A stretch of 33,098 bases of DNA from a virus: positions 1 through 33,098 of IMG/VR virus record IMGVR_UViG_3300009151_000228. One strand, 5' to 3'. A program made the position numbers and the translations under genes. Position 1 is the first letter of the stretch, and each line of letters opens with the position of its first letter. Below, piece by piece: positions 14,376 to 20,411 of the stretch. The notes beneath the pieces were generated by a model, which saw only the letters and a list, made by a program, of their open reading frames with translations, did not search any database and was not told the origin of the DNA.

Positions 14376-14604
14376 CGGCGCACCGTTGGTGAAGTTGCAT
14401 GGCTTGCGAATGCTTAACCCCAAAGTGTTTAGCCTGTTGCCTTTGGCTAGCGCGGATTCTACAAACATAGGCCGCAACATTGGCATTGATTCAAACTGGG
14501 CCAAAGGCCACTATTTACCTCCAACTAAAGAAGCAAGGGCGCAGGTAATGCGCTCACGCATTGAAGCGTACAACGCACCGGCTACCTATAAGTTTATGAC
14601 ATGA
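14341..14604 (+). CDS. TGT/DpdA-like protein, C-terminal part (frameshifted)
   Basis: An 87-residue frame that carries the C-terminal half of the TGT/DpdA-like protein: VKLHGLRMLNPKVFSLLPLA, then SADSTNIGRNIGIDS and PPTKEARAQVMRSRIEAY. It is in the +1 frame relative to the N-terminal part. The same frame is open upstream to 14314, through DLWWRR, so the ATG at 14341 is probably an internal methionine and not a true start. No ribosome-binding site precedes it. Its TGA overlaps the next gene's ATG (ATGA), as expected for a gene that is normally read to its end. It could also be made separately as a split subunit. Confidence 0.65.
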   Translation: MNAAMQVVCTADGAPLVKLHGLRMLNPKVFSLLPLASADSTNIGRNIGIDSNWAKGHYLPPTKEARAQVMRSRIEAYNAPATYKFMT

Positions 14605-14843
14605 ACACATACGAAACCAACTTTTTTTGCGTCTGTCCTATCAACAAAGTGCGGGTGTGTTACCAATTAAAGATTACCACTAAAGACATTATTGCCGTGG
14701 AAGACTTATTGGCGCACATTGCGCGTTGGTACGAGTCAGGTTTTCACGAATCCATAGCTGACCATTTGCATGAAACTTTTGGGGGCGACCAAACCTTAAT
14801 CGCCGACCACCATTCAGTCACCATAACCACTAGGAGAATGTGA
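14601..14843 (+). CDS. QueF-like T-fold protein, 80 aa
   Basis: An 80-residue protein resembling a minimal T-fold enzyme of the QueF group. FFCVCPINK (C12) matches the catalytic 'CP' cysteine of QueF, AVED (E34) the substrate-binding glutamate, and GFHESIADHL (H49, E50) the FHE motif. HHSVTITT (70-77) forms a final strand. The NADPH-binding E(S/L)K(S/A)xK motif of the nitrile reductase is absent, as in archaeal QueF-like amidinotransferases, which turn the preQ0 nitrile into the formamidine of archaeosine. A phage protein of this type could convert preQ0 in DNA to an archaeosine-like base. The start is coupled to the TGT/DpdA-like stop, and the transporter gene begins 2 bases after its own stop. 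Assignment from motif spacing; moderate confidence. Confidence 0.6.
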   Translation: MNTYETNFFCVCPINKVRVCYQLKITTKDIIAVEDLLAHIARWYESGFHESIADHLHETFGGDQTLIADHHSVTITTRRM

Positions 14844-14844
14844 A

Positions 14845-15321
14845 ATGACGTTTATTACCGTTGTTGCGTATGCCGTAGCCATGCTGGTTGCCAATCTTAC
14901 CGTAGCCGCGTTTGGGCCTGCCGTGGCGCCGCTTAATGCGTTTTTTTTAATTGGTTTGGATTTAACTTTGCGGGATTGGTTGCACACTCGGTTGCGTGTG
15001 CGGCAGATGGCCGCGCTTATAGCTTTGACGGGGGTGTTGACCTACCTTTTAAACCCTGCTACGGGGTTGATCGCCATAGCAAGTATGTGTGCGTTTAGCG
15101 CCGCCGCGCTTGCGGATTGGGTAGCGTTTGCCAAACTGCGTGGCTCATGGATGTTCCGCGCTAATGGATCTAACGTAGTTGGCGCGGCAGTAGATTCAAT
15201 ACTATTTCCTACGATAGCTTTTGGTGTGCTTATGCCCGAGATTATCGCCGCGCAGTTTGCCGCAAAATTAATTGGTGGCGCCGTATGGGCATACGCAATA
15301 GGGCGATATGTTAGAACGTGA
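14845..15321 (+). CDS. YhhQ/VUT-family queuosine precursor transporter
   Basis: A 158-residue integral membrane protein with five to six hydrophobic segments. Hallmarks are VANLTVAAFGPAVAPLNAFF (15-34), DLTLRDWLH (39-47) and SNVVGAAVDSILFPTIAFG (109-127). These are typical of the YhhQ/VUT family, which takes up preQ0, preQ1 or queuine across the inner membrane. Family members are usually 200 residues or more, so this is a short form, like a subclass that starts directly at 'ANLTVA.FGP'. A CACTAGGAGAA site precedes the ATG at 14845. It follows the QueF-like gene and overlaps the VRR-NUC gene by 14 bases. In a phage the obvious use is to raise 7-deazaguanine supply in the infected cell for DNA modification. 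Confidence 0.85.
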   Translation: MTFITVVAYAVAMLVANLTVAAFGPAVAPLNAFFLIGLDLTLRDWLHTRLRVRQMAALIALTGVLTYLLNPATGLIAIASMCAFSAAALADWVAFAKLRGSWMFRANGSNVVGAAVDSILFPTIAFGVLMPEIIAAQFAAKLIGGAVWAYAIGRYVRT

Positions 15322-15589
15322 CATCGAACGCTACCTTGTACGCCGCGTTGCAGAGCGTGGGGGTCGTGCATATAAATGGGTGTCACCGGGCCATGTCGGG
15401 GTGGCCGACCGCATTGTCATGCTGCCCGGTGGCCGCGTGTGGGTGGTGGAACTCAAGACTGTAAAGGGACGCTTGTCACCGCTACAGAAGGTGTTCGCCG
15501 CCGACATGGCGCGCATGGGGATAAATTACATCGTGATTAGATCAAAGGAGGAAGTAGATCAATGGTTCTTAGACCTTACCAAGAGTTAG
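15308..15589 (+). CDS. VRR-NUC domain nuclease
   Basis: A 93-residue stand-alone VRR-NUC nuclease. It has E3 in the first helix, GVADRIVMLPGG with D34, the E48-x-K50 pair in VVELKTVKGRLSP and Q60 in LQKVF: the full PD-(D/E)XK site. Small phage VRR-NUC proteins act on branched DNA such as Holliday junctions and often lie beside an SNF2-type helicase, as here, where the helicase gene overlaps the last 28 bases. The start overlaps the transporter by 14 bases. Likely role: resolving replication or recombination intermediates before packaging. Confidence 0.9.
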   Translation: MLERDIERYLVRRVAERGGRAYKWVSPGHVGVADRIVMLPGGRVWVVELKTVKGRLSPLQKVFAADMARMGINYIVIRSKEEVDQWFLDLTKS

Positions 15590-16845
15590 CTGCGGATTTC
15601 CTGTACGAGTCAGACCGGGCGATGATACTTGCGCCTGTCGGTGCTGGCAAGACCGCCATCACCCTGACCGCCATACGCGACATCGTGCGTGATGGCCATG
15701 CCAAACGGTTCTTGGTCCTCGCCCCCAAGCGCGTCTGTCTGGAGGTCTGGCCGCAGGAGGCGAGGATCTGGGCGCCGGGGCTGACCATCGCCGTTGCTGT
15801 CGGCACCCCGCGCCAGCGAGAGGCCGCCTTTGTCATGGGCGCGCACATTACCGTCACCAACTACGACAACCTGCAATCGCTGCCCGAGTTGGACTTTGAC
15901 GCTATCGTGTTCGACGAGCTAACCCGGCTAAAGAACGCCTCCGGCAAACGATTCAAAGCGTTGGCGAAAGTCATCGATTCCATCCGCATCCGCTGGGGGC
16001 TGACCGGCAGCTTCACCTCCAACGGACTGGAGGACACTTTCGGCCAGTGCAAGATCATCGACCAGACGTTGCTCGGGCGTAGCAAAGGCGCGTTCCTGCA
16101 ACAGTACTTTCATTGCATCAACCGGGACTTCGGGGATTGGGAGCCGGCCAAGGGGTCACTGGAACAGGTGATGCAGCGCATTAAACCGGCCACCTTCGTC
16201 TTGGACGCGGGGGAGTACAAGGACAAGCTGCCGCAGCTACACACGGTGGAGGTGCCCTGCGACATGGACATGACCGAGTACAAGGCCATGAAGAAGGACT
16301 TTGTGGTGCAATTCCCCTCCGACCAGGCGGTTGCCACCAACGCATCGGTGGTCACGCAGAAGCTGCAACAGATGGCATCGGGGTTTGCCTACGCCGAGCG
16401 CGGCGCGGTGTGGTTCTCCGCGCACAAGTTTGACGCGCTGGATGACCTATTGACCGAGAACCAACACGCCAACACCATCATCGCCTACCAGTACAAGGAG
16501 GAGCTAGCCGAGTTGCGCCGCCGCTATCCCCACGCGTTGACGCTGGATGACGCGGGGGCCATTGAGCATTGGAACGCGGGGCGCGTCCCGTTGCTGCTGG
16601 TGCATCCCAAGTCTGCCGGGCATGGGCTGAACCTGCAATTCGGTGGCTGCCACATGGTGTTTTTGTCCCTGCCGTGGTCGTTGGAACTGTATGAACAGAC
16701 AGTGGGGCGGCTGCACCGTAGCGGCCAGAAGCATGACGTGTGGTGCTACGCCATCCAGACGCGAGGCACCATCGACGAGAAGATCCTGCGGGCGCTGCGC
16801 GACAAGCGGTCGCTATCAGATGTTGCGATGGAGGAATTGAAATGA
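15562..16845 (+). CDS. SNF2/DEAD-type superfamily 2 helicase
   Basis: A 427-residue superfamily 2 ATPase. It opens LRPYQELAADFL (Q-like motif), Walker A PVGAGKT (25-31), motif Ia VLAPKRVCLEVWPQE, motif II DELTRLKN (118-125, DELT in place of DEAD/DEGH), motif III LTGSF (147-151) and motif VI QTVGRLHRSGQ (379-389). The HRSGQ ending marks it as SNF2-like. Phage members pair with VRR-NUC and family A polymerase genes and probably remodel or unwind DNA during replication. AAGGAGG lies just before the ATG at 15562, inside the upstream gene. All core motifs are present. Confidence 0.92.
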   Translation: MVLRPYQELAADFLYESDRAMILAPVGAGKTAITLTAIRDIVRDGHAKRFLVLAPKRVCLEVWPQEARIWAPGLTIAVAVGTPRQREAAFVMGAHITVTNYDNLQSLPELDFDAIVFDELTRLKNASGKRFKALAKVIDSIRIRWGLTGSFTSNGLEDTFGQCKIIDQTLLGRSKGAFLQQYFHCINRDFGDWEPAKGSLEQVMQRIKPATFVLDAGEYKDKLPQLHTVEVPCDMDMTEYKAMKKDFVVQFPSDQAVATNASVVTQKLQQMASGFAYAERGAVWFSAHKFDALDDLLTENQHANTIIAYQYKEELAELRRRYPHALTLDDAGAIEHWNAGRVPLLLVHPKSAGHGLNLQFGGCHMVFLSLPWSLELYEQTVGRLHRSGQKHDVWCYAIQTRGTIDEKILRALRDKRSLSDVAMEELK

Positions 16846-16997
16846 AGAAATGGCAAGAGCAGTTACGGGCCGCGAAAGCGGAGTTGGTCATCCGTCACCG
16901 CACGTTACGCGCTGCGGAACGGGCGTTTACGAGGTGCCTGGATGAAATATCAAAGTTGGAGAACAAAATTGAAAATTACGTGGCGCGAGTTAAATAA
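16842..16997 (+). CDS. short coiled-coil protein, 51 aa
   Basis: The ATG at 16842 overlaps the TGA of the helicase gene, giving 51 charged, helical residues (MKKWQEQLRAAKAELVIRHR at the start, DEISKLENKIENYVARVK at the end) with heptad spacing of hydrophobic residues. It probably forms a coiled coil. Translational coupling to the helicase supports it; function unknown. Confidence 0.6.
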   Translation: MKKWQEQLRAAKAELVIRHRTLRAAERAFTRCLDEISKLENKIENYVARVK

Positions 16998-17151
16998 CGT
17001 CCTATCAACCAAAACCGAGGGGGAAGTATGGAACATGTTGCAAGAGGAAAAGAAAGACCACAACCGAATAGCGGTGCTAATCAGGCTGCACCAGAGGTAT
17101 TGCAGTTTGCGCGACTCACGGGAACGGCTGGAATTAATAAGGTCGCTGTAG
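16942..17151 (+). CDS. small conserved phage protein (WRELN type), 69 aa or shorter
   Basis: The segment TWRELNNVLSTKTEGEVWNM, followed by RIAVLIRLHQRYCSLRDSRE, matches a small protein common in phage replication regions and usually about 55-60 residues. In this sequence the only ATG that gives the whole motif is at 16942, which overlaps the previous gene by 56 bases; an unusual start nearer 16978 is possible. Basic and helical, perhaps nucleic-acid binding. Real on the strength of the conserved pattern, with an uncertain start. Confidence 0.6.
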   Translation: MKYQSWRTKLKITWRELNNVLSTKTEGEVWNMLQEEKKDHNRIAVLIRLHQRYCSLRDSRERLELIRSL

Positions 17152-17264
17152 CGCGTCAGCGCCACGGCAAGCCGTTTGCCTTTGAGTCAGGGGCAACGTG
17201 GAAGCCCCGGTCAGTTCCGTTGCTTACGGAGTGGCTCCAATCACGAGGGAGGGATGTGAAATGA
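17028..17264 (+). CDS. hypothetical basic protein overlapping its neighbour, 78 aa
   Basis: A 78-residue basic frame (MEHVARGKERPQPNSGANQA at the start, LLTEWLQSRGRDVK at the end). Its first 124 bases overlap the 16942-17151 gene in another frame. In its favour, GAGGGGG lies 5 bases before its ATG, and its TGA overlaps the ATG of the next gene as ATGA, the pattern used all along this operon. The part after 17151 is the only coding candidate there. The start may lie further downstream. Function unknown. Confidence 0.45.
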   Translation: MEHVARGKERPQPNSGANQAAPEVLQFARLTGTAGINKVAVARQRHGKPFAFESGATWKPRSVPLLTEWLQSRGRDVK

Positions 17265-17701
17265 TCCCCACAAAGACCTACCCGCTCTACGCAATCATGG
17301 GAGGGGAAATAAGTGACAAGGAGCGCATCGCCGAACTAGCCGACGCCTTCAACCGAGTCTGCGCGGAGAACGCTGATTTCGTAGCGCAGTCGGTTACTGA
17401 CGAGGAACGCATCGCGAAACTGGAAGCGCAAGTGAAGCATTGCGAGGGACACGCGGCTGAACTGGAGGCTGAGGTCAGGGCGGTGGCTACGATGGAGGCT
17501 TACGCGGTATGCGCGGAAATTTGCCAAGAAGAATCAACCGACAACGGGACCGCGCAAAAGATTGAAGCAAGAATCCGCGCCCTGCAACCAGAGCGCAGGA
17601 AGGGTGAGCGGAGAGACCCGCCGTATTATGGTGAGTCTGCAAGATGGCTTAACCCTCTTGCGTGGGAACGCACTGGCAAAGACAGGAGGCAAGCGAAATG
17701 A
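17261..17701 (+). CDS. coiled-coil protein, 146 aa
   Basis: A 146-residue protein starting MIPTKTYPLYAIMGGEISDK, with a long charged helix (RIAKLEAQVKHCEGHAAELE and on) and a basic end (RRKGERRDPP, GKDRRQAK). The ATG at 17261 has GAGGGATG upstream and overlaps the previous stop. It resembles host-variable phage helper proteins made of one coiled coil with a basic tail. No function can be assigned. Confidence 0.65.
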   Translation: MIPTKTYPLYAIMGGEISDKERIAELADAFNRVCAENADFVAQSVTDEERIAKLEAQVKHCEGHAAELEAEVRAVATMEAYAVCAEICQEESTDNGTAQKIEARIRALQPERRKGERRDPPYYGESARWLNPLAWERTGKDRRQAK

Positions 17702-18105
17702 AACTGGAAGATTTTCAAACGCCGATTGCAGACGCGATCTGGGACCGCTACTCAGAAGATGGGGATGATTTCAGTTACGACATGTACCTATCCCATCAAG
17801 CTGTCGAAAAGAAACTCGCCCTCGCGGTTGCTGCGTTGAAGGAGTTTGATCCATACCGCGTTGGCTACGGGAATTCACTCAGCCACGATGCTCTTAATGC
17901 CTCGTGGAGGTCAGCCAAAGAAACACTCTCACAGATTGAGGAGGGGAACGAGCAGCCAGCGCAGGGGGTGGTTAGCGTGCCGGTGGAGCCAACTGTGGAA
18001 ATGAAACGCGCAGGTACGCTTACTTTAAAAGGCGCGGCTGATTTCCCCGAATGGCAACAGGCGGAATGCGTCTACAAAGCCATGCTTGCAGCGAGGCCGA
18101 AATGA
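17698..18105 (+). CDS. hypothetical protein with modular C-terminus, 135 aa
   Basis: A 135-residue protein coupled to the previous gene (ATGA at 17698). The C-terminal part, VPVEPTVEMKRAGTLTLKGA then AECVYKAMLAARPK, is a short module found at the ends of many unrelated proteobacterial phage proteins. The N-terminal part (DAIWDRYSEDGDDFSYDMYL) is acidic and unrecognised. Function unknown. Confidence 0.7.
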   Translation: MKLEDFQTPIADAIWDRYSEDGDDFSYDMYLSHQAVEKKLALAVAALKEFDPYRVGYGNSLSHDALNASWRSAKETLSQIEEGNEQPAQGVVSVPVEPTVEMKRAGTLTLKGAADFPEWQQAECVYKAMLAARPK

Positions 18106-18127
18106 CTAAATTTAAACGGAGCGAGTG

Positions 18128-18319
18128 ATGGATGATGGAATAGTAGGTGATGGAATAGCAGGAGCTTTTTTTGCTGGTATAGCCATTGTTAGTTTGTTGG
18201 CATTGCTCTTTTGCTGGGGGTTAAGCGAAGGCGAGGCCAGCGTCCAAAAGAAGTGCGATGCCTACGGCAAGGCAAAGATCGGTGATGTGGTGTATGAGTG
18301 CAAGAAGGTGACGACATGA
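18128..18319 (+). CDS. small single-span membrane protein, 63 aa
   Basis: A 63-residue protein with one membrane helix (AGAFFAGIAIVSLLALLFCWGL) after a short acidic start and a lysine/cysteine-containing tail (KKCDAYGKAKIGDVVYECKK). The ATG at 18128 overlaps an 8-codon frame that ends TGA. The topology would put the tail in the periplasm or cytoplasm according to the charge rule; the two cysteines could pair if periplasmic. It may act in superinfection exclusion or lysis, but there is no direct sign of either. Confidence 0.6.
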   Translation: MDDGIVGDGIAGAFFAGIAIVSLLALLFCWGLSEGEASVQKKCDAYGKAKIGDVVYECKKVTT

Positions 18320-18459
18320 ACGACGAAACAATTGAACTGGTAAAGAGACACCGTGAGGCAGCACATCAGCAGGGTGTGATCGTGGGAATTGGCTGCACTG
18401 CTGGGGCATTCTTGATTGTTGCTGTGCTTGTTAAACTAATGGGGGTGACCTGTGGATAA
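18316..18459 (+). CDS. small membrane protein, 47 aa
   Basis: The ATG at 18316 overlaps the previous TGA. It encodes 47 residues: a charged N-terminal helix (MNDETIELVKRHREAAHQQG) then one hydrophobic segment (VIVGIGCTAGAFLIVAVLVK). Together with the gene before it this makes a pair of single-span proteins. Function unknown; a holin-like or membrane-sensing pair is possible. Confidence 0.55.
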   Translation: MNDETIELVKRHREAAHQQGVIVGIGCTAGAFLIVAVLVKLMGVTCG

Positions 18460-18640
18460 AGTGATGGTGGGCGTTAGAGAATACAACGAGGCAATGAATG
18501 TAAAGCTCACGTATGAAAAGGAAAGGCCGGTCATTCTTGCCTACAACGAGGCTGGCTACAACAACACGCAAGTGGATCTAATTGACTTGCTGGCATGGGT
18601 GCGGGACAACATGCCAGAACTGGAGAAGAACGGTGGGTAG
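18452..18640 (+). CDS. small conserved phage protein, 62 aa
   Basis: A 62-residue protein whose pattern MDKVMVGVREYNEAMNVKLT, ILAYNEAGYN and VDLIDLLAWVRDNMPEL recurs in betaproteobacterial phages without known function. The GTG at 18452 (8-base overlap with the previous gene) gives the full pattern and has GGGGGTGA upstream; an ATG at 18464 would lose four residues. Acidic and helical at the C-terminus. Confidence 0.65.
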   Translation: MDKVMVGVREYNEAMNVKLTYEKERPVILAYNEAGYNNTQVDLIDLLAWVRDNMPELEKNGG

Positions 18641-18773
18641 ACCAGCGCCAACTCAACCCGCTTGCAATACCTGTTGGCATAACCCAGCGGTCAAACTAGT
18701 GACCGTCCCCTCTGGCGTTAAGCGATGGAAATGCCAGCACTGCATTGACGCATCTAAAAGGAAACCGAAATGA
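18633..18773 (+). CDS. zinc-ribbon-like protein, 46 aa
   Basis: A 46-residue protein with two CxxC knuckles, ACNTCWHN and KCQHCIDA, 21 residues apart, the layout of a zinc ribbon. The chosen GTG at 18633 has GGAGAA 6 bases upstream and overlaps the previous gene by 8 bases; an ATG at 18582 in the same frame would lie deep within that gene. The tail is Lys/Arg-rich (ASKRKPK), so nucleic-acid binding is plausible. Confidence 0.6.
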   Translation: MGRPAPTQPACNTCWHNPAVKLVTVPSGVKRWKCQHCIDASKRKPK

Positions 18774-19141
18774 ACCAAGGCCAGACGTTTAATGATCCCT
18801 TTGGGATAGTAAAGCCCAACCGCAAACCGTGGTACTGGCAGCCCCGCGCCAAGGAACCGCAGACGCAGTATCCGGTCTACGTGCCAACACTCAACGAGCC
18901 GTGGATCACGGTGCGGTTCGTTGCGGCAAAGAACCGCCCCAGCGCGGCCATTGGGAACTTAGCCGAGATCCGCGAGAAGCTGATGTCAAAGCTGACCGAC
19001 ATTCCACGGCCGGCGTCCGAGGTATCGAAGGACGCCTGCGTCACCTTGGAGCAGTCCCTAAACGCCCTGCGCCGGATGGCCGCAGAGGGATCTATCGGCA
19101 GGACAAAGGCATATAAGAAATGGCGGTATTTCAGCCTATAG
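18770..19141 (+). CDS. hypothetical protein, 123 aa, last gene of rightward operon
   Basis: A 123-residue protein (MNQGQTFNDPFGIVKPNRKP at the start, SIGRTKAYKKWRYFSL at the end), coupled to the previous gene by ATGA. The middle (EIREKLMSKLTD; LEQSLNALRRMAAEGSI) is helical. No family recognised. It ends 11 bases inside the convergent endolysin gene, with no terminator between them. Confidence 0.65.
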   Translation: MNQGQTFNDPFGIVKPNRKPWYWQPRAKEPQTQYPVYVPTLNEPWITVRFVAAKNRPSAAIGNLAEIREKLMSKLTDIPRPASEVSKDACVTLEQSLNALRRMAAEGSIGRTKAYKKWRYFSL

Positions 19142-19529
19142 AGAACGTCTGGCGGCGAGGCGCCGCCGCCGGCGTATTCGGGATGCTGACATGGGTCCAT
19201 CGGTCAAACTCTTTGATGCACTGGTCAAAGGGCAGATCCGAATCAACGATGGTCTGCACCACCTCTTTGGGTGTCATCCCCGGCACTCGGAGGTCAGCAG
19301 CGCAACCCAGTCTATGCTGGCTTGTGTCCTTGCTGCCCACCGCGTCATTGACCGCTTTGCTGCGGTAGGCCGAGTTAATCATAATCGGCTTGAACCGCAG
19401 CAGCTCCTTTACCTTTTCTAGAAACTCAGCCAGCCGTTGCAGGTTAGCCAACGCCGCGGCATCTGGCGTGTTGTCTAGCGTCCGGTGGTCGGTGTAGGTC
19501 AGCTCAGCCAGGGTGAAATGCGGGGTCAT
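19131..19529 (-). CDS. M15-family peptidoglycan peptidase (endolysin)
   Basis: The lysis enzyme, 132 residues. INSAYRSKAVNDAVG, SKDTSQHRLGCAADL (H72, D79) and FDRWTHVSI (H113) give the SxHxxGxAxD and WxH zinc ligands of the M15 D-Ala-D-Ala carboxypeptidase / L-Ala-D-Glu endopeptidase group. It cuts the stem peptide or cross-link of the cell wall at the end of infection. There is no signal peptide, so it needs a holin; the small membrane protein just upstream overlaps its start (ATGA). It is the last gene of the long leftward late transcript. A GC hairpin near 19151-19167 lies in its 3' part, without a U-run. Confidence 0.9.
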   Translation of the reverse strand: MTPHFTLAELTYTDHRTLDNTPDAAALANLQRLAEFLEKVKELLRFKPIMINSAYRSKAVNDAVGSKDTSQHRLGCAADLRVPGMTPKEVVQTIVDSDLPFDQCIKEFDRWTHVSIPNTPAAAPRRQTFSIG

Positions 19530-19693
19530 TTATCCGCTTTGACCGCGCCACCCAGACCGAGCGCAGCAGCAACGCCCTGCGCCAGCAATTGGTACTGTGG
19601 CGGGACCAGCGGGATGCCAACCGCAAACAGCACTCCCAGACCTGCCAGTGTTGATGGTTCTCCGAAACGCTTTTTAAGCCAGCCCATAGTCAT
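19526..19693 (-). CDS. holin-like small membrane protein, 55 aa
   Basis: A 55-residue protein with a basic start (MTMGWLKKRFGEP), a hydrophobic stretch (TLAGLGVLFAVGIPLV), a turn and a second weaker hydrophobic segment (LLAQGVAAALGLGGAV). It sits directly before the endolysin gene and overlaps it by 4 bases, the classic holin position. The start at 19693 overlaps the upstream TGA and has AAGGA close by; a second ATG lies two codons further in, which would allow the dual-start control seen in some holins. Role from position and topology. Confidence 0.65.
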   Translation of the reverse strand: MTMGWLKKRFGEPSTLAGLGVLFAVGIPLVPPQYQLLAQGVAAALGLGGAVKADK

Positions 19694-20223
19694 TTTCCTT
19701 TTGTTGGAATATCACCGCCAACTGGGTTAACTGCTCCCACCGGCGCAGCGGTAAACGCGGTGGTTCCTAATGCTACACGACCATTATTCCAAGGTGATTC
19801 GTTGATTGGTCCGTAACAGTTGGCAAGCTGCACACCGTTGACTTTTTTGGCTTGCTTGTCGCACAAAAATGACCATTGGTTGGACATCCCCGCATCCGCG
19901 CTAGTCACGAACGATCTAGGGGTCATGGACACGGTGGCCCAACTCGGGGCTTGAGGATACTCGGTGACGGTCGAGAACAGGGACCAGACTTTCCCCGCCG
20001 GGGCTTTGCAAGAACCTTTCATCAGTTTGCCGTTGGCGATAGCTTTGCCGGTCAGCACAGGACAGACCGCCATGCCTTCTTGAAACTCCACACCATCCAC
20101 GCGGATAGTCTTGCCGGTTGGTACGCTGGCAGAAGCAGCGCACAGGGCAAACTCGCCGTCGCAAAGCATCAGGTCAGCAGCGGAGGCATTTAAGGAAAGA
20201 AGCAGGAGCCAGAGCAGTTTCAT
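19690..20223 (-). CDS. secreted Cys-rich protein in lysis region, 177 aa
   Basis: A 177-residue protein with a clear Sec signal peptide (MKLLWLLLLSLNASA, cut before ADLML). Six cysteines in the mature part (C21, C28, C54, C72, C121, C136) would allow three disulfides, so it should work in the periplasm or outside the cell. No family is recognised. It lies between two small membrane proteins of the lysis cassette. It has no lipobox, which argues against an Rz1-type spanin. It might modify the wall or the outer membrane, or block receptors. Function unknown. Confidence 0.75.
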   Translation of the reverse strand: MKLLWLLLLSLNASAADLMLCDGEFALCAASASVPTGKTIRVDGVEFQEGMAVCPVLTGKAIANGKLMKGSCKAPAGKVWSLFSTVTEYPQAPSWATVSMTPRSFVTSADAGMSNQWSFLCDKQAKKVNGVQLANCYGPINESPWNNGRVALGTTAFTAAPVGAVNPVGGDIPTKGK

Positions 20224-20225
20224 AA

Positions 20226-20411
20226 TCAGCCTTTTAAAATGATGTGAATAAGCAGAAGAATAATTGCACCAGTCGCTGCAATCCCAATCTCTTCAATCCT
20301 CTTCAGTCGAGCATTGCAAGCCCTCATCTCCACTTGAATTGCTTGATACCGCAACTCACACTTGTCGATGTGGCTTTCAATCTTCAGATCAACTTCATTG
20401 ACTGTCGTCAT
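20226..20411 (-). CDS. XhlA-like coiled-coil membrane protein, 61 aa
   Basis: A 61-residue protein: a charged helix with heptads (VDLKIESHIDKCELRYQAIQ, then ARLKRIEEIG) followed by one C-terminal membrane segment (IAATGAIILLLIHIIL). This layout is that of the haemolysin XhlA group, which works with holins in phage lysis. The ATG at 20411 overlaps the tailspike stop (ATGA) and is preferred over an in-frame ATG six codons upstream. It is the first gene of the lysis cassette. Confidence 0.65.
   Translation of the reverse strand: MTTVNEVDLKIESHIDKCELRYQAIQVEMRACNARLKRIEEIGIAATGAIILLLIHIILKG

Noticed and set aside
18102-18128. Eight-codon frame (MTKFKRSE) with ATGA and TGATG overlaps
   Set aside because: It could be a coupling peptide but is too short to support as a gene.
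19141-19175. GC hairpin (19151-19167) as terminator between convergent operons
   Set aside because: Stem GGCGGCG/CGCCGCC lies in coding sequence and has no U-run on either strand.
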